64,000 bases of DNA from Stutzerimonas chloritidismutans AW-1 (GCF_000495915.1 NZ_AOFQ01000052.1:1-64000), one strand, 5' to 3'. Positions 26,632 through 38,072 are shown, counted from the stretch's first letter. The notes: generated by a model from the sequence alone, not told the origin. A program made the numbers and translations.

Positions 26632-26964
26632 ATGCGTATTTCCCTCATTCTCGGCTGTGCCGCCGTCATCCTCGCCAGCACCTCGCTGCAGGCCGCCACC
26701 ACTGACGCGCAAGCCAAATGCCAAGCGCAGCTGGCCGCCCAGCAGGGCAATCTGGAAACCGGCAAGCTGCTCGGCCAGATGCTAGGCAACGAAAAACTCA
26801 GCAATGCGCTGAATCAGGTCGAAGACGGCTGCGCTCAGTTGGACGCCGACGGCCTGGCAGCCAACGCAGCTGGCGACGACGCTGGAGCAGTGAATGAGAA
26901 GGTCCAGGCTGTCACCCAAGCCAAGGATGCAGTTCTCGGTCTGGGCAAGATGTTCGGCAAGTAA
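26632..26964 (+). CDS. Small secreted protein, unknown function
   Basis: A 110-aa protein with a signal peptide (MRISLILGCAAVILASTSLQAATTDA, cleavage likely after QAA). The mature part is helical, Ala/Gln-rich and amphipathic, with two cysteines (KCQAQL and EDGCAQL) that may pair. It ends GLGKMFGK. AAGGAG sits upstream of ATG 26632. It stands alone between two terminators. I do not recognise a family. Confidence 0.65.
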   Translation: MRISLILGCAAVILASTSLQAATTDAQAKCQAQLAAQQGNLETGKLLGQMLGNEKLSNALNQVEDGCAQLDADGLAANAAGDDAGAVNEKVQAVTQAKDAVLGLGKMFGK

Positions 26965-26983
26965 GCCCCCCCGACGCGCTAAT

Positions 26984-27011
26984 GAAAACGCCCGCATCTG
27001 CGGGCGTTTTC
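26984..27011. terminator. Bidirectional Rho-independent terminator
   Basis: Perfect arms GAAAACGCCCGC / GCGGGCGTTTTC with an ATCT loop, between the convergent small secreted protein gene (+) and the ABC permease gene (-). Confidence 0.88.
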
Positions 27012-27019
27012 GTTACGGG

Positions 27020-27781
27020 CTAGTTCTTCAACCGATAGCCGGTCTTGAATATCCACCACACCGCCAGCAGACAGGCGCCGAGGAAACCGAGGATCATCGC
27101 CAGGCTGACACCGACGCTGATGTCCGAGACGCCGTAGAAGCTCCAGCGGAAACCGCTGATCAGATACACCACCGGATTGAACAGGGTGACCTTCTGCCAC
27201 AGCGGCGGCAGCATCTCGATGGAATAGAAACTGCCTCCGAGAAAGGCCAGCGGCGTGACGATCAGTGCCGGAACGATCTGCAGTTTCTCCCAGCCATCGG
27301 CCCAGATGCCGATGATAAAGCCGAACAGGCAGAAGGTGACCGCCGTCAGCACCAGGAACAGCGTCATCATCAGTGGGTGCTGGATTTCGTAATCGACGAA
27401 CAGCCGCGCGGTGACAAGGATGATCACGCCGAGCACCAGCGACTTGGTCGCCGCCGCACCGACATAGCCGATGACGATCTCGACATAGGACACCGGCGCC
27501 GACAGCACCTCGTAGATAGTCCCGGAATAGCGAGGCATGTAAATGCCGAACGAGGCGTTGGAGATGCTCTCGGTGAGCAGCGCCATCATGATCAGGCCGG
27601 GGATGATGAACGCGCCGTAGGGGATGCCGTGCATCGCCTCCATGCGCGCGCCGATGGCCGAGCCGAACACCACGAAGTACAGCGAGGTGGAGATCACCGG
27701 GGTAGCGATGCTCTGCAGCAGGGTGCGCCAGGTGCGCGCCAGTTCGAACAGGTAGATCGCGCGGATCGCGTAGAAATTCAT
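27020..27781 (-). CDS. ABC-2 type transporter permease (YadH-like)
   Basis: The 253-aa inner-membrane protein has about six helices and the ABC-2 signature region ([52 protein letters not shown]). The same architecture is found in YadH and NodJ-like exporters. It is encoded directly after its ATPase with a 12-bp gap, so the pair forms one exporter. The substrate is unknown. Confidence 0.85.
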   Translation of the reverse strand: MNFYAIRAIYLFELARTWRTLLQSIATPVISTSLYFVVFGSAIGARMEAMHGIPYGAFIIPGLIMMALLTESISNASFGIYMPRYSGTIYEVLSAPVSYVEIVIGYVGAAATKSLVLGVIILVTARLFVDYEIQHPLMMTLFLVLTAVTFCLFGFIIGIWADGWEKLQIVPALIVTPLAFLGGSFYSIEMLPPLWQKVTLFNPVVYLISGFRWSFYGVSDISVGVSLAMILGFLGACLLAVWWIFKTGYRLKN

Positions 27782-27793
27782 GCGGGCTTTTCC

Positions 27794-28717
27794 TCAGCGA
27801 CCGTGAACCAGATTGACGAAGATTTCTTCCAGCGAGCTCTGGCTCGACTGCAGATCCTTGAAGTCGATGCCGTGGGCCGCCAGGCGCCGGAGCAGCTCGG
27901 CGATGCCGGTATCCTCATGCTGGGCGTCGAAGGTGAACACCAGCTGGTTGCCGGCATCGGTGAGCTCCAGCGGATAGCTGGCCAGTTCCGCGGGAATCTC
28001 GGCCAGCGGTCGCTGCAGGTGCAGGGTCAGCTGCTTCTTGCCAAGCTTGTGCATCAGCACGTCCTTGTCCTCGACCAGAATGATCTCGCCGCGGCTGATC
28101 ACCCCGATGCGGTCGGCCATTTCCTCGGCTTCTTCGATGTAGTGGGTAGTGAGGATGATGGTCACGCCACGCTCGCGCAGGCCGCGGACCATTTCCCACA
28201 TGTCACGACGCAGCTCGACGTCGACGCCGGCGGTGGGCTCGTCGAGGAACAGGATCGACGGCTCGTGGGACAGCGCCTTGGCGATCATCACGCGGCGCTT
28301 CATGCCGCCGGAAAGCTCGAGGATGCGGGCATTGCGCTTGTCCCACAGCGACAAATCGCGCAACAGTTTCTCCAGGAACGAATCGTCCGGCGCCTTGCCA
28401 AACAGGCCGCGCGAAAAACGCACCGTCGCCCAGACGCTTTCGAAGCCCTCGTTGAACAGCTCCTGCGGTACCAGGCCGATCTTCGAACGCGCGGCGCGGT
28501 AGTCCTGAACGATATCGTGGCCGTCGACCAGCACTCGCCCGCTGCCGGGGTTGACGATGCCGCAAATGATGCTGATCAACGTGGTCTTGCCGGCGCCGTT
28601 GGGCCCGAGCAGGGCGAATATCTCGCCCTTGTGGATCTCGAGGTCGATGCGCTTGAGCGCCGGGTGGCCGGAAGCGTAGGTCTTGGTGAGCTGCTCGATG
28701 GCGATCACTGGTTGCAC
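27794..28717 (-). CDS. ABC transporter ATP-binding protein (YadG-like)
   Basis: A 307-aa ATPase with Walker [15 protein letters not shown], the Q-loop region [14 protein letters not shown], signature [15 protein letters not shown], Walker [14 protein letters not shown] and switch His in [15 protein letters not shown]-terminal extension of about 80 residues is typical for partners of ABC-2 permeases. I place the start at GTG 28717, just before [34 protein letters not shown] 28708 and a longer ATG version at 28795 are possible. It pairs with the downstream permease. Confidence 0.88.
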   Translation of the reverse strand: MQPVIAIEQLTKTYASGHPALKRIDLEIHKGEIFALLGPNGAGKTTLISIICGIVNPGSGRVLVDGHDIVQDYRAARSKIGLVPQELFNEGFESVWATVRFSRGLFGKAPDDSFLEKLLRDLSLWDKRNARILELSGGMKRRVMIAKALSHEPSILFLDEPTAGVDVELRRDMWEMVRGLRERGVTIILTTHYIEEAEEMADRIGVISRGEIILVEDKDVLMHKLGKKQLTLHLQRPLAEIPAELASYPLELTDAGNQLVFTFDAQHEDTGIAELLRRLAAHGIDFKDLQSSQSSLEEIFVNLVHGR

Positions 28718-28890
28718 GGGCTCGTCTCTTCGAGGAATCAGGGGCGGAATTGTAGATAAAAACGCACCGTAGGGCGCCCGCCATCTCCCGGCCACGACTC
28801 GCAGTGACCGTGATCATGGCGGCGTCGCAGCGCTGCATACATGCTTGGAAGCGCTGGCACACGGGACGCCAGCAAGGAGGCTTTCCCGAG

Positions 28891-30222
28891 ATGAGACAGA
28901 TAAAACTCACCTACGTCGCGCTGTTCGTCGGACTGACGCTGCTCTGGTTGCTGGTGGACGACTTCATCATGGCGCGCTATCAGTTCTGGCCGCTGCGCAA
29001 GGTCCTGGTGCACTACAGCGGCGTGCTCGGCATCGTTGCGATGAGCGTGGCGATGGTGCTGGCGGTACGGCCGCGGCGCTTCGAACGCTTCTTCGACGGC
29101 CTGGACAAGACCTATCGACTGCACAAGTGGCTGGGCATCAGCGCCCTGGTGATCGCCATCTTCCACTGGGGCTGGGGGCAGATACCGAAATGGCTGGTCG
29201 GCTTCGGCTGGCTGGAAAAGCCGGCGCGACGTGGCGGCGACGGCCAGCTGCACGAAGGTATCTTCGCGCTGCTGCAGCGCTTTCGCGGCCTCGCCGAGAC
29301 GATCGGCGAATGGGCCTTCTATGCGGCGGCGATTCTGATCGTGCTGGCGCTGGTCAAGCGCTTCCCCTACCGCTGGTTCTTCAAGACGCACCGTTGGCTG
29401 GCACTGGTCTATCTGGCGCTGGTGGCGCACTCGGTAGTGCTGACGCCGCCCGACTATTGGACATCGCCGCTGGGCCTGGTCCTTGCCGTGATGATGGCTT
29501 CGGGTTCTGTGGCGGCCTGCATTTCGCTGTTGCGCCGCATCGGCCGCAAGCATCAGGTCGTTGGTCGCATTGATGGGCTTACCCATCATCGCGACAACCG
29601 CGTGCTGCGCGTCGATATCAAGCTCGATGGTCCCTGGCCGGGGCACAAGGCCGGGCAGTTCGCCTTCGTCACCTTCGACGACAAGGAAGGGCCGCACCCC
29701 TTCAGCCTGTCCTCAGCCTGGTGCAACGACGGCAGGCTGGCCTTCTCCATCAAGGGCCTTGGTGACTACACCCGCACCCTGCCGGACACCCTGAAGGTGG
29801 GCGATGCGGTGAAGGTCGAAGGGCCTTATGGCTGCTTCGACTTCCATAGCCGCAAGCCGCGGCATATCTGGGTGGCCGGCGGCATCGGCATTGCGCCCTT
29901 CATTGGCCGCCTGCAGGCGCTCGCCGCGAGCGGCAAGGGCGACAACGTCGATCTGTTCTACTGCACCAGCGCGCCGGACCAGAGTTTCATCGAGCGTATC
30001 CGCGAACTGGCCGCACGCGCCCGGGTGCGCCTGCACGTGCTGGTAGCCAGCGAGGGCGGGCGCCTGACGCCCGAGCGCCTTCGCCAGTTGGCGCCGCAAT
30101 GGCAGGACAGCGACGTCTGGTTCTGCGGCCCGGCGGGCTTCGGTCAGGATCTGAGCAGGGACCTGCAACGCCACGGCCTGCCGCCAAGAGACTTCCACCA
30201 GGAACTGTTCAATATGCGCTGA
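28891..30222 (+). CDS. Ferric-reductase-like transmembrane flavoprotein
   Basis: The 443-aa protein combines an N-terminal membrane cytochrome b-like domain (about residues 1-215; histidines in LHKWLG, IFHWGWG, KTHRWLAL and VAHSVVL are heme-ligand candidates) with a ferredoxin-reductase-type FAD/NAD(P)H domain (about 220-443: GPHPFSLSSAW, VEGPYGCFDF, WVAGGIGIAPFIGRLQAL, VWFCGPAGFGQDL). This is the layout of bacterial NOX/ferric-reductase-like proteins that carry electrons from cytosolic NAD(P)H across the membrane. The acceptor is unknown. ATG 28891 has AGGAGG upstream. It is divergent from the ABC exporter genes. Confidence 0.82.
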   Translation: MRQIKLTYVALFVGLTLLWLLVDDFIMARYQFWPLRKVLVHYSGVLGIVAMSVAMVLAVRPRRFERFFDGLDKTYRLHKWLGISALVIAIFHWGWGQIPKWLVGFGWLEKPARRGGDGQLHEGIFALLQRFRGLAETIGEWAFYAAAILIVLALVKRFPYRWFFKTHRWLALVYLALVAHSVVLTPPDYWTSPLGLVLAVMMASGSVAACISLLRRIGRKHQVVGRIDGLTHHRDNRVLRVDIKLDGPWPGHKAGQFAFVTFDDKEGPHPFSLSSAWCNDGRLAFSIKGLGDYTRTLPDTLKVGDAVKVEGPYGCFDFHSRKPRHIWVAGGIGIAPFIGRLQALAASGKGDNVDLFYCTSAPDQSFIERIRELAARARVRLHVLVASEGGRLTPERLRQLAPQWQDSDVWFCGPAGFGQDLSRDLQRHGLPPRDFHQELFNMR

Positions 30223-30257
30223 CGCACGGTCGCGCCGCGTCGAGCCGGCGACAATGA

Positions 30258-31976
<1,719 letters not shown>

Positions 31977-32036
31977 GGGGACTTTCCCCCAATGTCGCGG
32001 TCGATAGGAGCTGGATAACAATTATGGAGGCGAGGC

Positions 32037-32417
32037 ATGTCTTTGCGACATTGGCCGATTGCCCTGCTGATCGGCGCTACCGCCATCAGCCCGCTGGCTA
32101 GCGCGGACCCCAACGCCGACAGCCAGTGCCACGACCAGCGCCAGGCCTTGCGCGAACAGCTGCAGCAGGCGCGCCTGCAGGGTGACAAGCTGCGCCAGAC
32201 GCAACTCGACAGCGAACTGCAGGGCCTGACCGAGCAGTGCCAGGGCGTGATTGCCCTGCACCCGCATCAGGTCGAATACGATCACACCAATCGCCAGGTT
32301 GAGCGGCGCGAGACGTTGCTACGCGAGGCTTTGGGCACCGGTGATGCCCAGCTGATCGAGCTGCGCCGCAATCAGCTGGCCAAGTCGCGGGAAAAGCTCG
32401 AATCGCTGCGCCGTTAG
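32037..32417 (+). CDS. DUF1090 periplasmic protein
   Basis: A 126-aa protein with a signal peptide (MSLRHWPIALLIGATAISPLASA) and a highly charged coiled-coil-like mature chain containing two conserved Cys (SQCHDQRQALREQLQQARLQGDKLR, GLTEQCQGV). It ends in Arg/Glu-rich repeats (RRNQLAKSREKLESLRR). This is the DUF1090 pattern (YqjC-like). Its stop codon overlaps that of the convergent cytochrome gene. Function is not known. Confidence 0.8.
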   Translation: MSLRHWPIALLIGATAISPLASADPNADSQCHDQRQALREQLQQARLQGDKLRQTQLDSELQGLTEQCQGVIALHPHQVEYDHTNRQVERRETLLREALGTGDAQLIELRRNQLAKSREKLESLRR

Positions 32418-32860
32418 TAGGCGCGGAACTCCTTGTGGCAGGCTTCACAGGCATCCTCGACCCGCTGGAACGCCGGCGCCACGCTTTGGGCGGTGGCCGG
32501 GGCGGTGGCCGTCACGCTCACCAGCGCGGCCGTGGTCGCTTCCAGTTCGCGGGCCATCTCCTTGAAACGCTCCTGACGCTGCCAGACGTCGTCACGCGCA
32601 TCGCTCTGCTCTTCCTTCACATTGGGATAATGCTGCCAAGGCTGCCGCGAGAGCTCGTCCAGCTTGGCCGCGCCTGCACTGAAGCCTTCGCCGTCGAACG
32701 GGATGCGCCCGCGCAGCATGCCGCCAAGGTCTTCCTTGGTATCGAGCATTGCCTGGTAAATCGCCTTGCGCTTGCCCAATGGGGAATTGGGGTCGACCCG
32801 GTCGCAGCCAGTCAGCGCCAGGACAGCAATCAGGGACAGGCTCAGCAGACTCAGCTTCAT
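32414..32860 (-). CDS. Cytochrome c'-like lipoprotein
   Basis: A 148-aa protein with a lipoprotein signal (MKLSLLSLSLIAVLALTGC, Cys19) and a single heme motif at the very C-terminus (ACEACHKEFRAY; C138, C141, H142), the arrangement of four-helix cytochromes c' and cytochrome b562-like relatives. Cytochromes c' bind NO or transfer electrons in the periplasm; membrane anchoring through lipid is less usual. Its stop codon overlaps the DUF1090 stop by three bases on the opposite strand. Confidence 0.8.
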   Translation of the reverse strand: MKLSLLSLSLIAVLALTGCDRVDPNSPLGKRKAIYQAMLDTKEDLGGMLRGRIPFDGEGFSAGAAKLDELSRQPWQHYPNVKEEQSDARDDVWQRQERFKEMARELEATTAALVSVTATAPATAQSVAPAFQRVEDACEACHKEFRAY

Positions 32861-32963
32861 GGTTCAACCACTCGTCGATGCAAAGCGCGGGATTATCCCC
32901 GTCCATGCGCGGTTGAACAAATCAGTCGGGTTTCGACTCCGTCAGCCAAGATTGCTCAGCAGG

Positions 32964-33401
32964 CTATTGCGACCAGCTGCCGCCAGCGCTTTCGCAATCG
33001 ACCTTGGCCTGGGCCCGATCAGTGGCGTGATAGTGATAGGTGACGATCGTCGCATCGCCGCCCACCTGGCTGGGCAAGGTACCGTTCTTCGCCTGGGAGC
33101 CAGTGGCACGTTCGTTGGCCAGGGTCTCTGCCGTCATCGGCGCGGTGCAGACACCGAAGTGGCCGTCGGGACAACTGTCGCGGAGCTCGCGGCGGGAGTT
33201 CTTCACCGCCTCGTTGTCCTGACAGACCCAGTCGATGGCGTCGTCCTTGTCCACGCCGTGGAATTCGAAACACTGCTCGGTCACCACTGGCGCAGGAACC
33301 GCGCCGGAGGTTTCGCTGTGCACGTAGCAGGATTTGGCGGCGGCAGGCAGGCTGAAGGCGCCGACAAGCAACATGGGCGCTAAGCGAAGCATGGGGTTCA
33401 T
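32964..33401 (-). CDS. Secreted cysteine-containing protein, unknown function
   Basis: A 145-aa protein with a signal peptide ([24 protein letters not shown]). The mature part has six cysteines ([37 protein letters not shown]), so up to three disulfides, and a Tyr/His-rich strand ([14 protein letters not shown]). GGAGACCGCC precedes the ATG. It lies between the cytochrome gene and the divergent ahcY leader. No family recognised. Confidence 0.65.
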   Translation of the reverse strand: MNPMLRLAPMLLVGAFSLPAAAKSCYVHSETSGAVPAPVVTEQCFEFHGVDKDDAIDWVCQDNEAVKNSRRELRDSCPDGHFGVCTAPMTAETLANERATGSQAKNGTLPSQVGGDATIVTYHYHATDRAQAKVDCESAGGSWSQ

Positions 33402-33493
33402 GGCGGTCTCCTGAAACGGTTTCGCCCGGCAAGGGTCACCGAACCTGTAGTTTTCGACCCGCGCTCGCTCGCTGTAGTTCGCGCGGCGCGGGG

Positions 33494-33522
33494 TTGGGAT
33501 TGCCGCGCGGCGCAGCTATAAT
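33494..33522 (+). promoter_or_regulatory. Predicted sigma70 promoter of ahcY-metF
   Basis: TTGGGA (33494-33499), a 17-bp spacer and a perfect TATAAT (33517-33522). Transcription would start near 33529, leaving a leader of about 148 nt that contains the SAH riboswitch. Confidence 0.7.
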
Positions 33523-33569
33523 CGCCGGGCTTTTCCCCGGTCGACTCCGCTTCGACCGTGCCCGCCACC

Positions 33570-33668
33570 CGTCCGAGGGGCGCTGCAGCAGGATGAAACC
33601 TGTCAGGCTCGGATGGGGCGTTTCCAGAACGCATCAACGGCGCCCATTCGCATCTATACGAATGGAGA
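33570..33668 (+). promoter_or_regulatory. S-adenosylhomocysteine (SAH) riboswitch in the ahcY leader
   Basis: The leader carries the conserved SAH-aptamer pattern: TCCGAG (33572-33577) pairs with CTCGGA (33608-33613), enclosing GGGGCGCTGCAGC. A GCGTT/AACGC hairpin (33618-33632) follows. The late GCGCCC (33640-33645) can form the pseudoknot with GGGCGC (33578-33583). Downstream, CCATTCG (33644-33650) can pair with CGAATGG (33659-33665), hiding the ahcY Shine-Dalgarno GGAG (33664-33667). The two pairings share bases 33644-33645 and exclude each other, which fits the known ON-switch behaviour of this class: SAH binding frees the ribosome site. Confidence 0.88.
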
Positions 33669-33676
33669 ACTCTTCG

Positions 33677-35083
33677 ATGAGTGCTGTCATGACGCCTGCC
33701 GGTTTCACCGACTTCAAGGTCGCCGATATTTCCCTGGCTGCCTGGGGCCGCCGCGAAATCATCATCGCCGAATCCGAAATGCCCGCGCTGATGGGCCTGC
33801 GCAAGAAATACGCCGCCGAGCAGCCGCTCAAGGGCGCGAAGATCCTCGGCTGCATTCACATGACCATCCAGACCGCCGTGCTGATCGAGACGCTGATCGC
33901 GCTCGGCGCGGAAGTGCGTTGGTCGAGCTGCAACATTTTCTCCACCCAGGACCAGGCCGCTGCCGCCATCGCCGCTGCCGGCATCCCGGTGTTCGCCTGG
34001 AAGGGCGAGACCGAGGAGGAATACGAGTGGTGCATCGAGCAGACCATCCTCAAGGACGGTCAGCCGTGGGATGCCAACATGGTGCTGGACGACGGCGGCG
34101 ACCTGACCCAGATCCTGCACGACAAGTATCCGCAGGTGCTCGAGCGCGTCCACGGCGTGACCGAGGAAACCACCACCGGCGTGCATCGCCTGCTCGACAT
34201 GCTCAAGGGCGGCACGCTGAAGATCCCGGCGATCAACGTCAACGACTCTGTAACCAAGAGCAAGAACGACAACAAGTACGGCTGCCGTCACAGCCTGAAC
34301 GATGCCATCAAGCGCGCCACCGACCACCTGCTCTCCGGCAAGCAGGCGCTGGTCGTCGGTTACGGCGACGTCGGCAAGGGCTCGGCACAATCGCTGCGCC
34401 AGGAAGGCATGATCGTCAAGGTCTCCGAGGTCGATCCGATCTGCGCCATGCAGGCCTGCATGGATGGCTTCGAGCTGGTCTCCCCCTACAAGGACGGCAT
34501 CAACGACGGCACCGAAGCCAGCGTCGACGCGGCACTGCTGGGCAAGATCGACCTGATCGTCACCACCACCGGTAACGTCAACGTCTGCGACGCCGGCATG
34601 CTCAAGGCGCTGAAGAAGCGCGCCGTGGTGTGCAACATCGGTCACTTCGACAACGAGATCGACACCGCCTTCATGCGCGCCAACTGGGGCTGGGAAGAGG
34701 TCAAGCCGCAGGTGCACAAGATCCACCGCACCGGCAAGACCGTCGACCCGACCAACGACGACTACCTGATCCTGCTGGCCGAAGGTCGCCTGGTGAATCT
34801 GGGCAACGCCACCGGTCATCCGAGCCGGATCATGGACGGTTCCTTCGCCAACCAGGTGCTGGCGCAGATCCACCTCTACAACGAGAAGTTCGCCGACCTG
34901 CCAGTGGCCGAGAAGAGCAAGAACGTCACCGTCATGGTGTTGCCGAAGAAGCTCGACGAGGAAGTGGCGCTGGAGATGGTCAAGGGCTTCGGTGGCGTGG
35001 TCACCCAGCTGACCACCAAGCAGGCGGAGTACATCGGTGTGACCGTCGAAGGCCCGTTCAAGCCGGACAGCTACCGCTACTAA
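33677..35083 (+). CDS. ahcY: Adenosylhomocysteinase (SAH hydrolase)
   Basis: The 468-aa NAD-dependent enzyme splits S-adenosylhomocysteine to adenosine and homocysteine, removing the inhibitory by-product of methylation. Motifs include [34 protein letters not shown], the NAD-binding [28 protein letters not shown] and the C-terminal FKPDSYRY. It keeps the roughly 40-residue insert typical of many bacterial and plant forms. ATG 33677 has GGAGA 8 bases upstream, the site controlled by the riboswitch. metF follows 73 bp later. Confidence 0.97.
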   Translation: MSAVMTPAGFTDFKVADISLAAWGRREIIIAESEMPALMGLRKKYAAEQPLKGAKILGCIHMTIQTAVLIETLIALGAEVRWSSCNIFSTQDQAAAAIAAAGIPVFAWKGETEEEYEWCIEQTILKDGQPWDANMVLDDGGDLTQILHDKYPQVLERVHGVTEETTTGVHRLLDMLKGGTLKIPAINVNDSVTKSKNDNKYGCRHSLNDAIKRATDHLLSGKQALVVGYGDVGKGSAQSLRQEGMIVKVSEVDPICAMQACMDGFELVSPYKDGINDGTEASVDAALLGKIDLIVTTTGNVNVCDAGMLKALKKRAVVCNIGHFDNEIDTAFMRANWGWEEVKPQVHKIHRTGKTVDPTNDDYLILLAEGRLVNLGNATGHPSRIMDGSFANQVLAQIHLYNEKFADLPVAEKSKNVTVMVLPKKLDEEVALEMVKGFGGVVTQLTTKQAEYIGVTVEGPFKPDSYRY

Positions 35084-35156
35084 GCAGGTCATGCTGCTGG
35101 CGACGAACTGTGCCCTGCATTCGTCGCCAGCAGCCTGCAGCCCAAGGAATAACCGA

Positions 35157-36008
35157 ATGACCGCTTTGAACCGCCCATCCATCAGCTTCGAGTTCTTTCC
35201 CACCAAGACCGAAGCCGGGCACGAAAAACTGCTGAACGTGGCCCGCCAGCTGGCCGGCTACCAACCCGATTTCTTCTCCTGCACTTACGGTGCCGGTGGC
35301 TCGACCCGTGACCGCACGCTCAACACCGTGCTGCAACTCGACGGCGAGGTAAAGGTGCCGACCGCACCGCACCTGTCCTGCGTCGGCGACAGCAAGGCCG
35401 AGCTGCGCGAACTGCTGAACCTCTACAAGGATGCCGGCATCAAACGCATCGTCGCCCTTCGCGGCGATCTGCCCTCCGGCATGGGCATGGCCAGTGGTGA
35501 GCTGCGCTACGCCAATGAGCTGGTAGAGTTCATCCGCAGCGAAACCGGCGATCACTTCCATATCGAGATCGCCGCCTATCCGGAGATGCACCCTCAGGCA
35601 CGCAACTTCGAGGACGACCTGGCCAACTTCGTGCGCAAGGCCAGGGCCGGCGCCGACAGTGCCATCACCCAGTACTTCTTCAATGCCGACTGCTACTTCT
35701 ACTTCGTCGAGCGCGTGCGCAAACTCGGAGTGGAAACCCCGGTGGTGCCCGGCATCATGCCGATCACCAACTACAGCAAGCTGGCACGCTTCTCAGATGC
35801 CTGCGGTGCGGAGATTCCGCGTTGGGTGCGCAAGCAGCTCGAAAGCTATGGCGACGACATGCAGAGCATCCAGGCCTTCGGCGAGCAGGTCATCACCGAG
35901 ATGTGCGAGAAGCTGCTGGCCGGCGGTGCGCCCGGCCTGCACTTCTACACGCTGAACCAGGCCGAGCCGAGCCTGGCGATCTGGAACAACCTCGGGCTGT
36001 CACGCTGA
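35157..36008 (+). CDS. metF: Methylenetetrahydrofolate reductase
   Basis: The 283-aa flavin enzyme reduces 5,10-methylene- to 5,10... 5-methyl-tetrahydrofolate, supplying the methyl group for methionine synthesis. Motifs are ISFEFFPTKTEAG near the start, TYGAGGSTRDRT, RGDLPSG, ITQYFFNADCYFYF and PGIMPITNYSKLARFSDACGAEIP. AAGGAA precedes ATG 35157. The order ahcY-metF behind one SAH riboswitch ties homocysteine production to remethylation. Confidence 0.95.
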   Translation: MTALNRPSISFEFFPTKTEAGHEKLLNVARQLAGYQPDFFSCTYGAGGSTRDRTLNTVLQLDGEVKVPTAPHLSCVGDSKAELRELLNLYKDAGIKRIVALRGDLPSGMGMASGELRYANELVEFIRSETGDHFHIEIAAYPEMHPQARNFEDDLANFVRKARAGADSAITQYFFNADCYFYFVERVRKLGVETPVVPGIMPITNYSKLARFSDACGAEIPRWVRKQLESYGDDMQSIQAFGEQVITEMCEKLLAGGAPGLHFYTLNQAEPSLAIWNNLGLSR

Positions 36009-36015
36009 GCACCAA

Positions 36016-36041
36016 CCGGCTCCGTAGAAATACGGAGCTGG
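36016..36041 (+). terminator. Hairpin after metF, possible terminator
   Basis: Arms CCGGCTCCGTA / TACGGAGCTGG (one G-T pair) with a GAAA tetraloop begin 8 bases after the metF stop. There is no T-run behind it, so it may be a weak terminator or an mRNA-stabilising stem. Confidence 0.45.
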
Positions 36042-36095
36042 CTAATGAACCCGTGACCTGCGACACTGTCAGAGCAATGCGGCGTTAACAGGCTC

Positions 36096-36104
36096 TGTTA
36101 TACT
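36096..36104 (+). promoter_or_regulatory. Possible extended -10 promoter for rhlE
   Basis: TG-T-TATACT is an extended -10 element about 137 bp upstream of the rhlE start. No good -35 is seen at the standard distance. The long GC-rich leader up to 36241 is common for RNA-helicase genes, but no specific element was identified. Confidence 0.35.
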
Positions 36105-36241
36105 CCGCGCTTCCGCCAGGCTTACGCCCGGATGCCGCCATATATGACCCGCGGCAGGACCGGACGGGATCGCACGCCAGTCGCGATTCGAGCCAGGCAT
36201 GATCATCCCAGGGCCTCGCCCCTAACAAGACAGGATTACTC

Positions 36242-38065
36242 ATGTCCTTTGCTTCCCTCGGTCTCTCCGAGGCTTTGGCCGGTGCCGTCGAGGCCGCCGG
36301 TTACACCCAGCCTACTCCCGTGCAACAGCGGGCCATTCCCGCCGTGTTGCAAGGCCGCGACCTGATGGTCGCCGCCCAGACCGGAACCGGTAAGACAGGC
36401 GGTTTCGCCCTGCCGGTACTCGAACTGCTGTTTCCGGGTGGTCACCCGGATCGTGAACACCGCTACGGCCCGAAACAGCCGCGCGTGCTGGTGCTGACAC
36501 CGACCCGCGAGCTCGCCGCCCAGGTTCACGACAGTTTCAAGATCTACGCCCGCGATCTGCCCCTGAAGAGCACCTGCATCTTCGGTGGCGTCGGCATGAA
36601 CCCGCAGATCCAGGCGGTTGCCAAGGGTCTCGACGTGCTGGTCGCCTGCCCAGGTCGCCTGCTCGACCTGGCCAACCAGAAAGCCATCGACCTGTCGCAC
36701 GTGGAAATTCTCGTCCTCGACGAAGCCGACCGCATGCTCGACATGGGCTTCATCCATGACGTCAAGAAGGTCCTCGCCAAGCTGCCGGCCAAGCGCCAGA
36801 ACCTGCTGTTCTCGGCGACCTTCTCCAAGGACATCACCGACCTCGCCGGCAAGCTGCTGCACAATCCCGAGCGCATCGAGGTCACGCCGCCGAACACCAC
36901 CGTCGAGCGTATCGAGCAGCGCATGTTCCGCGTGGCTGCCAGCCACAAGCGCGCTCTGCTCGCGCACCTGATCACCCAGGGTGCCTGGGAGCAGGTGTTG
37001 GTCTTCACCCGCACCAAGCACGGCGCCAACCGTCTGGCCGAGTATCTGGAAAAGCACGGCCTGCCGGCTGCCGCGATTCACGGCAACAAGAGCCAGAACG
37101 CCCGCACCAAGGCTCTGGCTGACTTCAAGGCCAACCAGGTGCGCATCCTGGTCGCCACCGATATCGCCGCCCGCGGTCTGGATATCGACCAGCTGCCCCA
37201 TGTGGTCAACTTCGAGCTGCCCAACGTCGAGGAAGACTACGTACACCGCATCGGCCGTACTGGCCGTGCCGGGCGCAGCGGTGAAGCCATTTCGCTGGTC
37301 GCGCCGGACGAGGAAAAGCTGCTCAAGGGCATCGAGCGCATGACCAAGCAGCGCATCCCTGAAGGCGATCTGATGGGCTTCGATGCCAGCGCCATCGAGA
37401 CGGAGAAGCCGGAGGTGCGCGAACCGCGCCAGCCGCGTCCGCAGCGTGGCGAACGCAAGGCTCGCGCTGAGCGCGAAAAGCCGGCAGAGAAAGGCACCGA
37501 GCAGAAGGAACGCAACCGCCGCAGCCAGAGCAAGGCGCGCAAGCCTGCTCGCGATGGAGCCGCCAGTGAAGCGCAAACCGCTGCTCGACCTCCGCAGCTG
37601 CCGCCAAACCGTGCTCCGGACGAGTTTCTCGATGACGAAGTGGACAACTTCGGCAATCGTGTCGACTACGTCAGCCCGTATCAGAACAAGCAGAACCGCG
37701 GCCGGCGCCCTGGTGCTCCGGCTCCGGCTCCGGCTGGTGCCGCGCCACGTGCCGCCGGAGCCGCACGCCCTGGCGCTGCTGGTGCTCCCGCCGGCAAGGG
37801 CAAACGTCCGGGTACGGGCCAAGGCCAGGCGGCGCGCAGCGGCCAGCCGCGCAACGGCCAGCCACGGCGCAAGAACGACAGCCGACGGATCGAAGAGCCA
37901 GCCGTCGCGCGCCAGGAAGCTGCCAAGCCGCGTGAAAAGCAGCCAGTGATCATCCACAAGGAATCGAAGATCGATCGGCTGCCCAGTCTGGACCAGCTCG
38001 AGCAGCTGCCAACCCGGCCACGAGGTGAGAAGCCGGCCCTGCTGACGCGCAACCGCGAAGGCTGA
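36242..38065 (+). CDS. rhlE: ATP-dependent RNA helicase RhlE
   Basis: The 607-aa DEAD-box helicase has a core of about residues 1-375: Q-motif [71 protein letters not shown] and [11 protein letters not shown] long basic, Arg/Lys/Pro/Ala-rich disordered tail follows (about 380-607) with [19 protein letters not shown] low complexity. Such tails in pseudomonad RhlE proteins help bind RNA and the RNA-degrading machinery. It is monocistronic, ending at a strong terminator. Confidence 0.92.
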   Translation: MSFASLGLSEALAGAVEAAGYTQPTPVQQRAIPAVLQGRDLMVAAQTGTGKTGGFALPVLELLFPGGHPDREHRYGPKQPRVLVLTPTRELAAQVHDSFKIYARDLPLKSTCIFGGVGMNPQIQAVAKGLDVLVACPGRLLDLANQKAIDLSHVEILVLDEADRMLDMGFIHDVKKVLAKLPAKRQNLLFSATFSKDITDLAGKLLHNPERIEVTPPNTTVERIEQRMFRVAASHKRALLAHLITQGAWEQVLVFTRTKHGANRLAEYLEKHGLPAAAIHGNKSQNARTKALADFKANQVRILVATDIAARGLDIDQLPHVVNFELPNVEEDYVHRIGRTGRAGRSGEAISLVAPDEEKLLKGIERMTKQRIPEGDLMGFDASAIETEKPEVREPRQPRPQRGERKARAEREKPAEKGTEQKERNRRSQSKARKPARDGAASEAQTAARPPQLPPNRAPDEFLDDEVDNFGNRVDYVSPYQNKQNRGRRPGAPAPAPAGAAPRAAGAARPGAAGAPAGKGKRPGTGQGQAARSGQPRNGQPRRKNDSRRIEEPAVARQEAAKPREKQPVIIHKESKIDRLPSLDQLEQLPTRPRGEKPALLTRNREG

Positions 38066-38072
38066 GCCACAA

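Noticed and set aside
33398-35206. Long minus-strand open frame opposite ahcY
   Set aside because: Shadow of ahcY and its riboswitch leader; no signal of translation and no family resemblance.
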